Positions 32,880 through 42,075 of a stretch of 64,000 nucleotides of DNA are shown one piece after another; position 1 is the first letter of the stretch; the number at the start of each line of letters is the position of its first letter. This DNA is from Candidatus Methylophosphatis roskildensis (lineage in GTDB: Bacteria > Pseudomonadota > Gammaproteobacteria > Burkholderiales > Rhodocyclaceae), in NCBI GenBank assembly GCA_016708905.1, contig JADJEV010000005.1, positions 248,001 to 312,000 of the forward strand, read 5' to 3'. Below the pieces are notes generated by a model. That model saw only the letters and a list, made by a program, of their open reading frames with translations, did not search any database and had not been told where the DNA came from. Both the position numbers and the translations under genes were made by a program.

Positions 32880-34094
32880 ATGGACAAGAAATCCTTTCTG
32901 CAGGCCGGCCACACGCCGACCCTGTTTGCCGCCTTTCTCTATTTCGACCTGTCGTTCATGGTGTGGGTGCTGCTCGGCCCGCTCGGCGTGCAGATCTCCA
33001 GGGATCTCTCGCTCACGTCGGCGCAAAAGGGCCTGATGGTGGCGACCCCGGTGCTGGCCGGCGCGCTGTTGCGCATTCTCATGGGCTTGTTGGTCGATCA
33101 CCTGAAGCCCAAGAAGGCGGGCCTGATCGGCCAGGTGATGGTGATCGCCGCGCTGGCCTATGCGTGGTTTCACGGCATCCATTCGTTCGAACAATCGCTG
33201 ATCCTCGGCCTGTTCCTCGGAATAGCCGGTGCCTCGTTCGCCGCCGCCTTGCCGCTGGCATCGCGCTGGTATCCGGCGGAACATCAGGGCAAGGCGATGG
33301 GGATCGCTGGCGCCGGCAATTCCGGCACCGCCTTCGCGGCGCTATTCGCACCGGGACTGGCTGCGGCCTATGGCTGGAACAACGTTTTCGGCCTGGCGCT
33401 GATTCCGCTCTGCCTGACTCTCGTGATCTACGCCCTGATGGCGAAGGACAGCCCCGAGTGCCCGCCCGCCAAATCACTGGCCGACTATCTGCGCGTGCTG
33501 CACGACCGCGACGCCTGGTGGTTCATGTTCTTCTATTCGGTGACCTTCGGCGGTTTCGTCGGCCTGGCCTCGTCGCTCACCATCTACTTCAACGACGTCT
33601 ACGGCCTGACGCCGCAGGTGGCCGGCTACTTCACCGCCGCCTGCGTGTTCGTCGGCAGTCTGGTGCGGCCGATCGGCGGCGCGGTGGCCGACCGCATCGG
33701 CGGCATCAAGTCGCTGTCGGCGATGTACATTGGCGCCGCCAGCTTCATCGGCATCGTGTCGCTCGACCTGTCATCGCAATATCTGGCGTTGCTCATGTTC
33801 GCACTCGCAATGCTGTGCCTGGGCATGGGAAATGGCGCCGTGTTCCAGTTGGTGCCGCAGCGCTTTCGCAAGGAGATCGGCGTGATGACGGGCTTCGTCG
33901 GCATGGCCGGCGGCGTCGGCGGTTTCTACCTGGCCTCCAGCCTCGGCTACTCGAAGCAGTTGACCGGCAGTTATTCCGCCGGCCTGATGATCTTTGCCTG
34001 CCTCGCCCTGCTGGCGCTGGCTGGCCTGTCCGGCGTCAAGGCGCGCTGGCGCACCACCTGGGGCGCGGCGCATCTGACCGCGGCGAAGATATGA
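32880..34094 (+). CDS. nasA: Nitrate/nitrite MFS transporter NasA (NarK family)
   Basis: A 404-residue, 12-TM major facilitator. The nitrate porter signatures are visible: the TM5 motif AGAGNSGTAFAALFAPGLA and the second signature GMGNGAVFQLVPQRF, plus the conserved Arg in RILMGLLVDH. It imports nitrate for assimilation, judged by its neighbours: a PP2C-kinase overlapping by ATGA and the assimilatory reductase nasC. ATG 32880 is the natural start by family length. Naming follows Pseudomonas usage. Confidence 0.92.
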   Translation: MDKKSFLQAGHTPTLFAAFLYFDLSFMVWVLLGPLGVQISRDLSLTSAQKGLMVATPVLAGALLRILMGLLVDHLKPKKAGLIGQVMVIAALAYAWFHGIHSFEQSLILGLFLGIAGASFAAALPLASRWYPAEHQGKAMGIAGAGNSGTAFAALFAPGLAAAYGWNNVFGLALIPLCLTLVIYALMAKDSPECPPAKSLADYLRVLHDRDAWWFMFFYSVTFGGFVGLASSLTIYFNDVYGLTPQVAGYFTAACVFVGSLVRPIGGAVADRIGGIKSLSAMYIGAASFIGIVSLDLSSQYLALLMFALAMLCLGMGNGAVFQLVPQRFRKEIGVMTGFVGMAGGVGGFYLASSLGYSKQLTGSYSAGLMIFACLALLALAGLSGVKARWRTTWGAAHLTAAKI

Positions 34095-35848
34095 CTGTGG
34101 CTGCCGCCCGGTTGCGGGTCGTGTCGAACCGCGACCCCGCGGCCGTCGCCGTGCCCGACTCGGCTCGCGCGACCCTGACGGTCGAGCTCGGCCACTCGTC
34201 GCTGACCGGGCCGCGTCCGCGCAACGAGGACTTCTGCGGCGCCGTTACGCCGGAGGGCGCCGAACTGCAGTCCAAGGGCCTGCTGGCCGCGGTGGCCGAC
34301 GGTGTCGGCGGCCACGCCAATGGACGCGAGGCCGCCGAATACGTGGTGCGCGGCCTGCTGGCCGACTACTATGCGACACCGGATACCTGGAGTGTCGCGA
34401 CCGCACTCGACAAGGTGCTGGAAGCGCTAAACCGCTGGCTCATCGCCAGTGCCCGCCACAGCCGCGAAAACGCCGGCATGGCGACGACGCTGTCCGCCGT
34501 TTCGCTGCGCGGCGCGCGCTACGTTACGGTGCATGTCGGCGACTCGCGCATCTACCTGCTGCGCGATGGCGAACTCCGGCGGCTGACGACCGACCATGTC
34601 TGGGACCATCCCGAGCTCGCCAACGTGCTCAAGCGCGCGATCGGGCTCGATGACAATCTCGCGGTCGATTATTCCGATGGCGAACTGCGCGCCGGTGACA
34701 CGTTCGCCCTGATGTCCGACGGCGTGTGGAACGCGCTGAAGGACAGCCGGATCGCCGACGTGCTGCTGGGGACACCCGACCCGCAAGCAGCCGCCGAGGC
34801 GCTGACGCTTGTCGCGATCGGCAACGGCGCGCAGGACAACTGCACGGCGATGGTGCTCAAGGTCTTGGGTGTTCCCGCAGCCAACCTGCGCGATTCGCTC
34901 GCTGGCGAGAGCCAGTTGCCGCTGCCGCCGCGGCTGCGCGTCGGCGACGATCTCGACGGGCTACGCGTCGACGCGCTGCTGCACGAATCGCGCGTCACCC
35001 TGCTCTACCGCGTGACCCGGCTGGCAAGCGGCGAGCAACTGGTCATGAAGACGCTGCACAACGGCGCCGACGGCGAGGCCTGCGCCGCATTGATACACGA
35101 GGAATGGATTGCGCGACGGGTCACCGCCCACTACTTTCCGCAAGTGGTGACGCACGATGCCCGCGCCCATCTGTATTACCTGATGAGCTGGCATGAAGGC
35201 GCCACCCTGGCCGCGCAGCTCGCGCGCGGCCACCGCTTTTCGCCAGCCGAAACCGTACAGACGGGCATTCGCCTGCTCAAGGCGGTCGCCGCGCTGCATC
35301 GCTTGTCGATCATTCATCGCGACATCAAGCCGGAGAACCTGCACACCGGCAGCGACGGACGCTTGCGCGTGCTCGACCTCGGCGTGGCCGCCTCCGACGG
35401 CAACGACTTCAGCGAGATCAACAATCCGGGCACGCCGTCGTACATGGCACCGGAACTTCTGGCCGGCGAAGGAGCTTCGGAATCGACCGACCTCTATGCC
35501 TGTGGCGTCACGCTCCACCACTTGCTGACGCGCAAGTACCCGTACGGCGAAGTCGAACCTTTCCAGCATCCGAAGTTCGGCGATCCACTGCCTCCGACGC
35601 GCTATCGGCCCGACATACCCGGCTGGCTCGAAGCCGTCCTGCTCAAAGCCTGCGCGCGCGACGCGAAGGATCGCTTCGAAACCGCTGAAGAATTTCTGCT
35701 CGCACTCGAACGTGGCGCCGCGCGGCCACTCGCGGCACCGCGCAGGATGCCGCTCGCGCAGCGCGATCCGCAATTTCTGCTCAAGCTGATCGCGGCAGGA
35801 TCGCTGATCGCCAACCTGCTGCTGCTCTATCTGCTGATCGCGCGTTGA
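34091..35848 (+). CDS. Fused PP2C phosphatase - Ser/Thr kinase, tail-anchored
   Basis: A 585-residue protein: PP2C phosphatase (about 30-260: RNEDFCG, ADGVGGH, HVGDSRIYLLRDG, SDGVWN, QDNCTAMV) followed by a Hanks-type kinase (about 290-545: VMKTLHNG, catalytic HRDIKPENL, DLG in VLDLGVA instead of DFG, TPSYMAPELLAG) and a single C-terminal TM (LIAAGSLIANLLLLYLLIAR), so it sits on the inner membrane facing the cytoplasm. Such fusions recur next to NasA in proteobacterial nitrate clusters; coupling to nasA suggests control of uptake or reduction by phosphorylation. That role is inferred. Confidence 0.92.
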   Translation: MTVAAARLRVVSNRDPAAVAVPDSARATLTVELGHSSLTGPRPRNEDFCGAVTPEGAELQSKGLLAAVADGVGGHANGREAAEYVVRGLLADYYATPDTWSVATALDKVLEALNRWLIASARHSRENAGMATTLSAVSLRGARYVTVHVGDSRIYLLRDGELRRLTTDHVWDHPELANVLKRAIGLDDNLAVDYSDGELRAGDTFALMSDGVWNALKDSRIADVLLGTPDPQAAAEALTLVAIGNGAQDNCTAMVLKVLGVPAANLRDSLAGESQLPLPPRLRVGDDLDGLRVDALLHESRVTLLYRVTRLASGEQLVMKTLHNGADGEACAALIHEEWIARRVTAHYFPQVVTHDARAHLYYLMSWHEGATLAAQLARGHRFSPAETVQTGIRLLKAVAALHRLSIIHRDIKPENLHTGSDGRLRVLDLGVAASDGNDFSEINNPGTPSYMAPELLAGEGASESTDLYACGVTLHHLLTRKYPYGEVEPFQHPKFGDPLPPTRYRPDIPGWLEAVLLKACARDAKDRFETAEEFLLALERGAARPLAAPRRMPLAQRDPQFLLKLIAAGSLIANLLLLYLLIAR

Positions 35849-35917
35849 GCGGCAGCCAGCGCAGCATGACGACGAATCAGAGAGGTTTGCCTGGACGCGC
35901 GCAAGAGGCCCCAGACC

Positions 35918-38635
35918 ATGGCTGAAACCAGGTCCACCTGCTGCTACTGCGGCGTCGGCTGTGGCGTCATCATCGAGCACGACGAAGAGCGCATCACCGG
36001 CGTACGCGGCGATCCCGACCATCCGGCCAACTTCGGCCGGCTGTGCAGCAAGGGCGCGACGCTGCATCTGACCGCGGTACGCGAAACCCGCGCCCTGTAT
36101 CCGGAATTGCGAACCACCCGCAATGAAGCGCGCAAGCGCGTCTCTTGGGAGACGGCGCTCGGGTTCGCCGCCGAGCGCTTCGCGCGAACCATCCGCGCGC
36201 ACGGCCCGGATTCGGTCGCCTTCTACATCTCGGGCCAATTGCTGACCGAAGACTATTACGTGTTCAACAAGCTGGCCAAGGGGCTGATCGGCACCAACAA
36301 CGTGGACAGCAACTCGCGGCTGTGCATGTCGTCCGCCGTCGCCGGCTACAAACAGACGCTGGGCGCCGACGCGCCGCCGGCCTGCTACGCGGACATCGAC
36401 GACACCGATTGCCTGCTGATCGCCGGCAGCAATACCGCCTACGCGCACCCGATCGTGTTCCGCCGCATCGAGGACGCGCGGGCGAAAAACCCGGATCTGA
36501 AAGTCATCGTGGTCGATCCGCGCCGCACCGACACCGCGGCCATGGCCGATCTGCACCTCCCCATCCTGCCCGGCACCGACCTCATGTTGTTCAACGCGAT
36601 GTTGCATGTGCTGCTGTGGGAAGGACTGACCGACACGCGTTTCATTCGCGAGCACACCGCAGGATTCGAGGCGCTGCGCGATGCAGTGCGCGAAGTCACC
36701 CCGGCCTTCGCCAGCCAGGTGTGCGGCGTGCCGGCCGAAGACATTGTACTGGCCGCACGCTGGTTCGGCAGCGCGCATGCGGCACTGTCGATGTGGTGCC
36801 AGGGCCTCAACCAGTCGACCCACGGCACCCACAACACGGCCGCGATTATCCATCTGCATCTGGCCACCGGCCACATCGGCAAACTGGGCGCCGGACCGTT
36901 CTCGCTGACCGGCCAGCCCAACGCGATGGGTGGCCGCGAAGTCGGCGGCATGGCCAACCTGATGTCCGCCCATCGCGACCTCGCCAATCCCGAACATCGC
37001 GCCGAGGTCGCCCGCCTGTGGGGTATCGACGCTGTGCCCTCAAATCCAGGCAAGACAGCGGTCGAGATGTTCGAGGCGCTCAGGGCCGGGCAGATCAAGG
37101 CGCTGTGGATCGCCTGCACCAACCCTGCCCAGTCGATGCCGCAGCAGGCGATGATCCGCGAGGCGCTCGGCGCCGCCGAATTCGTGGTGCTGCAGGACGC
37201 CTTCGGCAACACCGAAACCGCCGACTATGCCGATCTCATTGTCCCTGCCGCGACCTGGGGCGAAAAGGAAGGCACGGTCACCAACTCGGAGCGGCGCATC
37301 AGCCATGTGCGGCGCGCCGTCGCCCCGCCCGGCGAAGCGCGGCCGGACTGGCAGATCGCGCGCGACTTCGCCTTGGGTCTCGGTCACGCGCTCGACGACC
37401 CGCGCGCCAGCCACCTGTTTCCCTATGTCCACCCGCAACAGATATTTCTGGAGCATGGCGAGACCACGCGCGGCCGTGACCTCGACATCGGTGGCCTCGA
37501 CTACGCGGTGCTCGACTCGGCCGGCCCGCAGCAGTGGCCCTGGTCGCGGGAAGCCGGCGGCACGGCACGCCTGTATGCCGATGGTCGTTTCGCGACGCCG
37601 GACGGCAAGGCACGCTTCATCAACCTCGACACCGGAATCAGCGCAGAGAACACCGACGCGCGCCACCCGCTGCACCTGAACAGCGGACGCCTGCGCGATC
37701 AGTGGCACGGCATGAGTCGCACCGGCAAGGCCGCGCAGTCGTTCAATCACGGCGCGGAGGCCTGCCTCGTCATGCACGCCGACGACATGGCGCGGCGCGG
37801 CCTGGCCGACGGCGACCTGGCGCGCGTTCGCTCGCGCCGCGGCGAGATCGTGGTACGCGTCGGGACATCCAATGAAATGCGGCCGGGCCAATGCTTCCTG
37901 CCGATGCACTTCGGCCGTCGCCACCTGTCGCATGCCGGCGTCAATGAACTGATGCCGCCGGCGGTCGACCCTTACTCGAAGCAGCCGGAGCTCAAGCACG
38001 CTGCGATTCAGGTCGAAAAGGCGACGCTGCCCTTCCAGGCACTGGCCATGCGCACCGCGGTCGGCGATCGGGAACCGCAGGAAGTCGTCTTGCGCTGGCT
38101 GGAGAGCCTGCAGCCGCTGCTCGGTCGTTTTGCCTATGCCTCGCTCTCGCTGGCCGGCCGCAATCAGCCGGCGGTCGTGCTGCGCATCGCCCACCTCGAG
38201 GCGCTGCCGGCAGCGTGGCTGGCCGAGATCGATGCCCTGCTCGATCTTCCGGCCGATCAGTGCCTCGCCTTTCGCGACCTGCGCCGCAACGTCGACAAGA
38301 AGGCGCTGATCGTCGATGGCAAGCTGGCCGGCGTGCGATTGACCGGCGAAGTTGCGGCCGGCAACTGGCTGCGCGACACCATGGTCGGGGGCGCCCCGGC
38401 AGACGAACTGCGCCGCTGGATCTTCGCACCGATCGCCGCCGCCCCGGCTACGGCCAGAGCGCGCGGCCGGATCATCTGCAACTGCCTCGACGTCGCCGAG
38501 CAGGACATTGCCACCGCGATCGCCGCCGGCGCCAGCCTCGAGGCACTGCAGAACGGTCTCGCCTGCGGCACCTCCTGCGGCTCCTGCCTACCGGAACTCA
38601 AGCGCATGGTGGCCGCCGGCGTGATAGCAGCCTGA
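35918..38635 (+). CDS. nasC: Assimilatory nitrate reductase catalytic subunit NasC
   Basis: A 905-residue Mo-bis-MGD oxidoreductase reducing nitrate to nitrite in the cytoplasm. N-terminal [4Fe-4S] site CCYCGVGCGV...GRLCSKG, cofactor-binding core (SNSRLCMSSAV, with Cys as likely Mo ligand; LTGQPNAMGGREVGG), molydopterin-dinucleotide domain near 600-710 and a C-terminal BFD-like [2Fe-2S] domain (about 845-900: CNCLDVAEQDI, GTSCGSCLPELKR), typical of NADH-dependent assimilatory enzymes. Located 70 bp after the kinase. No Tat signal, consistent with a cytoplasmic enzyme. Confidence 0.93.
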   Translation: MAETRSTCCYCGVGCGVIIEHDEERITGVRGDPDHPANFGRLCSKGATLHLTAVRETRALYPELRTTRNEARKRVSWETALGFAAERFARTIRAHGPDSVAFYISGQLLTEDYYVFNKLAKGLIGTNNVDSNSRLCMSSAVAGYKQTLGADAPPACYADIDDTDCLLIAGSNTAYAHPIVFRRIEDARAKNPDLKVIVVDPRRTDTAAMADLHLPILPGTDLMLFNAMLHVLLWEGLTDTRFIREHTAGFEALRDAVREVTPAFASQVCGVPAEDIVLAARWFGSAHAALSMWCQGLNQSTHGTHNTAAIIHLHLATGHIGKLGAGPFSLTGQPNAMGGREVGGMANLMSAHRDLANPEHRAEVARLWGIDAVPSNPGKTAVEMFEALRAGQIKALWIACTNPAQSMPQQAMIREALGAAEFVVLQDAFGNTETADYADLIVPAATWGEKEGTVTNSERRISHVRRAVAPPGEARPDWQIARDFALGLGHALDDPRASHLFPYVHPQQIFLEHGETTRGRDLDIGGLDYAVLDSAGPQQWPWSREAGGTARLYADGRFATPDGKARFINLDTGISAENTDARHPLHLNSGRLRDQWHGMSRTGKAAQSFNHGAEACLVMHADDMARRGLADGDLARVRSRRGEIVVRVGTSNEMRPGQCFLPMHFGRRHLSHAGVNELMPPAVDPYSKQPELKHAAIQVEKATLPFQALAMRTAVGDREPQEVVLRWLESLQPLLGRFAYASLSLAGRNQPAVVLRIAHLEALPAAWLAEIDALLDLPADQCLAFRDLRRNVDKKALIVDGKLAGVRLTGEVAAGNWLRDTMVGGAPADELRRWIFAPIAAAPATARARGRIICNCLDVAEQDIATAIAAGASLEALQNGLACGTSCGSCLPELKRMVAAGVIAA

Positions 38636-38649
38636 CGCAAACTCGTCGA

Positions 38650-39318
38650 TCAGCCCGCACGGCGCAAGGTCAGGTTGATGCGCTGCCTGCCCAGCATGGC
38701 ATGGCTGGCCTCCTTCAGCGGCAGCACGCCGTGATAGCGCAGTCGAGCCGGCCCGCCCCAGACCACGACGTCGCCGTGCGCGAGTGGCACGCGCCGTGAC
38801 TTGTCGGCGCGATTCAGTCCCCCGAACAGGAATACTGCCGGAATGCCGAGCGACACCGAGACGATCGGCGCCGTGAAATCGCGCTCGTTGCGGTCCTGGT
38901 GCAATGACAGACGAGTTGCCGGTTCGTAGCGGTTGATCAGGCAGGCGTCGGGCTCGAAATCTTCGAAGCCGGCTCGCACCGCCGCATCCTGCGCAACCCG
39001 CAAGAACGATTCGGGCATCGGCGGCCAGTCGCGACCGGTCTCCGGGTCGATCGCGTCGTAACGATAGCCGGTGCGATCGGTGACCCAGCCCAGCGCGCCG
39101 CAGTTGGTCATGGCGGCCGACATGCGAAAACCGCCCGGCGTGACCATGTGCCGAAACGGCGCGTCAGCGATCACCCTGTTCAGATCGGCCAGCAGCGTTA
39201 TGGCATTCGCGGTGGCGAAGCCGCGCAGAACCACGGCACCCGGCGCGAGTTGTTCGAGCCGCGATTCGATCGCCCATGCAGGGGCATCAAGGTCGTCGAA
39301 CAGATCCATTGTCATCAT
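38650..39318 (-). CDS. alkB: AlkB, DNA/RNA alkylation repair dioxygenase
   Basis: A 222-residue Fe(II)/2-oxoglutarate dioxygenase that removes methyl groups from 1-meA and 3-meC. The core shows NRYEPATRLSLHQDRNE (HxD), the second His in RLRYHGV and Arg in RINLTLRR; the nucleotide-recognition lid has the usual WVTDRTGYRYD. It starts 8 bp after ada, with which it forms an adaptive-response operon, and is convergent with nasC. Start ATG 39318 or the adjacent ATG 39315. Confidence 0.93.
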   Translation of the reverse strand: MMTMDLFDDLDAPAWAIESRLEQLAPGAVVLRGFATANAITLLADLNRVIADAPFRHMVTPGGFRMSAAMTNCGALGWVTDRTGYRYDAIDPETGRDWPPMPESFLRVAQDAAVRAGFEDFEPDACLINRYEPATRLSLHQDRNERDFTAPIVSVSLGIPAVFLFGGLNRADKSRRVPLAHGDVVVWGGPARLRYHGVLPLKEASHAMLGRQRINLTLRRAG

Positions 39319-39325
39319 GACGCAC

Positions 39326-40399
39326 TCACCTCTTCGCCTCGCGCTCGAGCAACGCGCGCTTGCGTTCGACGCCCCAGCGATAACCCGACAGGCCGCCGTC
39401 GTTGCGCACCACGCGATGGCAGGGAATCGCCACGGCCAGCGCGTTGGCGGCGCAGGCGCCGGCCACCGCCCGCACCGCAGTCGGCGCGCCGATGCGCCGG
39501 GCAATCTCGCCGTAGCTCACCGTCGCGCCGGCCGGGATCGCGCGCAATGCCTGCCAGACGCGATGCTGGAACACGGTGCCGCGCAGATCGAGCGGCAGGT
39601 CGAGTCCCAGCCCGGGCGCTTCGACCAAGCCCACCACCTTGGCGACGACTTGCTCGAAGGCGGCATCGCCGCCGATCAGCTCGGCCCGCGGAAACCGGTC
39701 CTGCAGATCGCGCACCAGTGCTTGCGGATCATCGCCCATCAGGATGGCACAGACGCCGCGTTCGCTGGCGGCGACCAGGATTGCGCCGAGCGAGCATTCG
39801 CCGATGGCGAAGCGAATCGCAGTGTTCGCGCCGCCGCTGCGATAGCGGGTCGGCGTCATGCCCAGCACCTGATGCGCGTTCTCGTAGAAGCGCCCGTTCG
39901 AGTTGAAGCCGGCACCGTAGATAGCCTCGGTCACCGTGCCGCTGCGATCGAGTTCGGCCCGCACGCGCGTCGCGCGATGCGCCGCGGCGTAGGCCTTCGG
40001 CGTCAGCCCGGTGACGGCCTTGAATACGCGATGCAGGTGAAAGGTGCTCAGCCCGGCGTACCGCGCCAGTTGTGCGAGGCTCGGTATCTGTTCGGCGTCG
40101 CCGATAAGACGACACAGTTGCGCCACGAGCGCGGCGTGCTGCCCTGCCTGCGGCGGCTGATCCGGCTTGCAGCGCCTGCACGGGCGAAAGCCGGCGCGCT
40201 CCGCGTCTGCAGCGCTCGCGTGGAACCCTACATTCTCCGGCCGCGCCAGACGCGAGTTGCACGATGGGCGGCAATACACGCCGGTCGTCTCGACCGAGTA
40301 GAAGAACTGGCCGTCGGCCCCGGCGTCCCGTGCGACCACCGCCACCCAGCGCGGGTCACTGACCGAGGCTGCTGCACGAGCTTGGGTTTCCGAGCACAT
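39326..40399 (-). CDS. ada: Ada, bifunctional methyltransferase and transcription activator
   Basis: A 357-residue protein with the N-terminal zinc/methyl-acceptor domain (TTGVYCRPSCNSR, RPCRRCKPD), an AraC-type helix-turn-helix (STFHLHRVFKAVTGLTPKAYA) and the C-terminal O6-methylguanine methyltransferase (AIPCHRVVRNDGGLSGYRWG, acceptor Cys in PCHR). It methylates itself during repair and then activates ada-alkB. ATG 40399 is used; ATG 40408 three codons earlier is possible but lies on the AAAGG site. Confidence 0.94.
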   Translation of the reverse strand: MCSETQARAAASVSDPRWVAVVARDAGADGQFFYSVETTGVYCRPSCNSRLARPENVGFHASAADAERAGFRPCRRCKPDQPPQAGQHAALVAQLCRLIGDAEQIPSLAQLARYAGLSTFHLHRVFKAVTGLTPKAYAAAHRATRVRAELDRSGTVTEAIYGAGFNSNGRFYENAHQVLGMTPTRYRSGGANTAIRFAIGECSLGAILVAASERGVCAILMGDDPQALVRDLQDRFPRAELIGGDAAFEQVVAKVVGLVEAPGLGLDLPLDLRGTVFQHRVWQALRAIPAGATVSYGEIARRIGAPTAVRAVAGACAANALAVAIPCHRVVRNDGGLSGYRWGVERKRALLEREAKR

Positions 40400-40526
40400 G
40401 TTCGGCATCCTTTCATGATTCCGCGGGTCGATGGACGAACTGTACCCGCAGGCGCGACGCACCGCACTCCGGCTCTTGCTCTCGAATTCGGAAAGGCTGC
40501 CCCGAACAGGCGCCAAGCTGGAGAGG

Positions 40527-40580
40527 CGCATGGAATGGACTTCTCCGGCTATCGCTGCGCGTAGATCGCCATTCCATGCG
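40527..40580. repeat. Palindromic intergenic repeat, copy A
   Basis: CGCATGGAATGG (40527-40538) and its exact inverse CCATTCCATGCG (40569-40580) with a 30-bp centre, between ada and dsbB. The same motif recurs at 51328, 51368, 53993 and 54030. Confidence 0.7.
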
Positions 40581-40707
40581 GGTTGCGGGCCGATGCCCTG
40601 GAACAAACGCGCCCGGCACCGGTCTACCGGTCTCGGCCGGCGGAGGCGCCGGTGACCCGCGGTAGAATGCGCCAAGCGTTCCATTCCCGGGTCTGACGAC
40701 TGCTGTC

Positions 40708-41214
40708 ATGAAAGCACTTTTCGAATCCCCCCGAATCGGCTTTACCGCCATCTTCGCGATCTGTGCCGGACTGATCGGCTATGGCCTCTGGCTTCAGCAG
40801 GCGCGGGGCCTGGAGCCCTGCCCGATGTGCATCATGCAGCGCTATGCCTTCGTGGTGGCGGGCCTGCTTGCGCTGATCGGCGCCCTGCATGGACCGGGCG
40901 GATGGGGACGACGGATCTACGCGCTGCTGATCCTGCTTTCGGCCGTGGGCGGCGCGAGCGTCGCGGTACGCCAGTCGTGGCTGCAGCACAATCCGCCCAA
41001 GGTGACCGAATGCGGCGCCGATCTCGATTTCATGCTCGACAGTTTTCCGCTCTCCGACGCATTGCCGATGATATTTCGCGGCGCCGGCGACTGCTCCAAG
41101 GTCGACTGGACTTTCATCGGTCTGTCGATGGCGGAATGGGCGCTGATCTGGTTTGCCATCATCGGACTGTTCGCCGCCCTGCTGTTGTTCGTCAGGGCCT
41201 CGCGTTTGCGCTAG
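40708..41214 (+). CDS. dsbB: Disulfide bond formation protein DsbB
   Basis: A 168-residue inner-membrane protein with four TM helices that reoxidises DsbA using quinone. The first periplasmic loop has the CPMC pair (LEPCPMCIMQRYAF) and the second loop the Cys pair in TECGADLDFM and GAGDCSK. Length and spacing match DsbB of beta-proteobacteria. It stands alone, with palindromic repeat copy A upstream. Confidence 0.93.
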   Translation: MKALFESPRIGFTAIFAICAGLIGYGLWLQQARGLEPCPMCIMQRYAFVVAGLLALIGALHGPGGWGRRIYALLILLSAVGGASVAVRQSWLQHNPPKVTECGADLDFMLDSFPLSDALPMIFRGAGDCSKVDWTFIGLSMAEWALIWFAIIGLFAALLLFVRASRLR

Positions 41215-41725
41215 CGAGTGCGTTTGTCCGCCGAAGTCGAAGCGGGTCAGGTGAACGCCGGGTCATGGAGACGGATGAAGGCGATTCCTCGGACATCGCC
41301 CTCAGTGGACCGGTCTGCGAGCCGCATGGCTGCTTGCTCTCAGCTGTGGCATGCCGGGGAGCGCCATTGCATGGGCTTCGTGGCATTGCCTGCCTCAATC
41401 TGCCCGTCCCTATTGGGTTGCAGCCGTGGTCACGGTGGTGCGCGTTTTCGCGTACTCAGGCGCGCAGTCCCATTGCCAGCGCACGGGTTATCGTTCTTCC
41501 ACTTCGCGCCTGCCGGTTCGCGTCTTTCAGCGCCGGCGGCGTGTGCCAGTCTCGCTGTGCTTCGCGGCTGAGCTCGCGCAGTGGTACGCTGATGCCCATG
41601 TTCTTGGGTGGTCGAGGGAAACTCAAGACCTTTCAGAGCAAGTACGTCAGTTCGTGGAAAGCACCTCAGTGCGCTCGCTGATTGGCTAACCCGCCGCCCT
41701 GAGTTAGCACGCTGTACTAACCCGC
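41215..41725. other. About 510 bp without a supported gene
   Basis: Short open frames lack ribosome sites and look like chance. The stretch 41315-41385 (GCCGCATGGCTGC ... GAGCGCCATTGCATGG) is a decayed relative of the CGCATGGAATGG palindrome family. At 41630-41690 one plus frame reads QWYADAHVLGWSRETQDL, possibly a relic. No terminator was recognised for dsbB or nirD. Confidence 0.4.
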
Positions 41726-42040
41726 TTACGCGTCCGGGGCGACGTACACCTCGGCATTATCCAGCTTGGTCCGATAGCGTCGGGCGCAGCCTTCATCCGG
41801 CGAACAGGCGTGGCCGGTATCGAGCCGGATCAACCAGCCGTGCAGTGGGCAGGCGACGCGCCGGTCGAACACGATACCCTGGGACAGGGGTCCGCCCTTG
41901 TGCGGACAGCGGTCCTCGAGTGCATGGATCTCGTCCTCCGCGGTGCGGAACACTGCGACCCTGGTGCCGTCCAGCTCGACCACCCGCGCTCCCTGGCGCG
42001 GTATCTCGTCGAGCCGGCAGACTCTCAGCCACTCGCTCAT
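41726..42040 (-). CDS. nirD: Nitrite reductase small subunit NirD (Rieske type)
   Basis: A 104-residue Rieske-fold protein. Unlike E. coli NirD it keeps the cluster ligands: CPHKGGPLSQG and CPLHGWLIRL. Start ATG 42040 (MSEWLRVC) gives the usual family length; ATG 42073, three bases after the nirB stop, would add eleven residues and cannot be excluded. It works with NirB to reduce nitrite to ammonium. Confidence 0.9.
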   Translation of the reverse strand: MSEWLRVCRLDEIPRQGARVVELDGTRVAVFRTAEDEIHALEDRCPHKGGPLSQGIVFDRRVACPLHGWLIRLDTGHACSPDEGCARRYRTKLDNAEVYVAPDA

Positions 42041-42075
42041 GACCTGCATTTCGATGATGTCGTCCCCCGCCATGC

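Noticed and set aside
34961..36997. 678-residue open frame on the minus strand
   Set aside because: Antisense to the PP2C-kinase and nasC genes, which are complete and recognisable; His/Gln/Arg-rich shadow translation.
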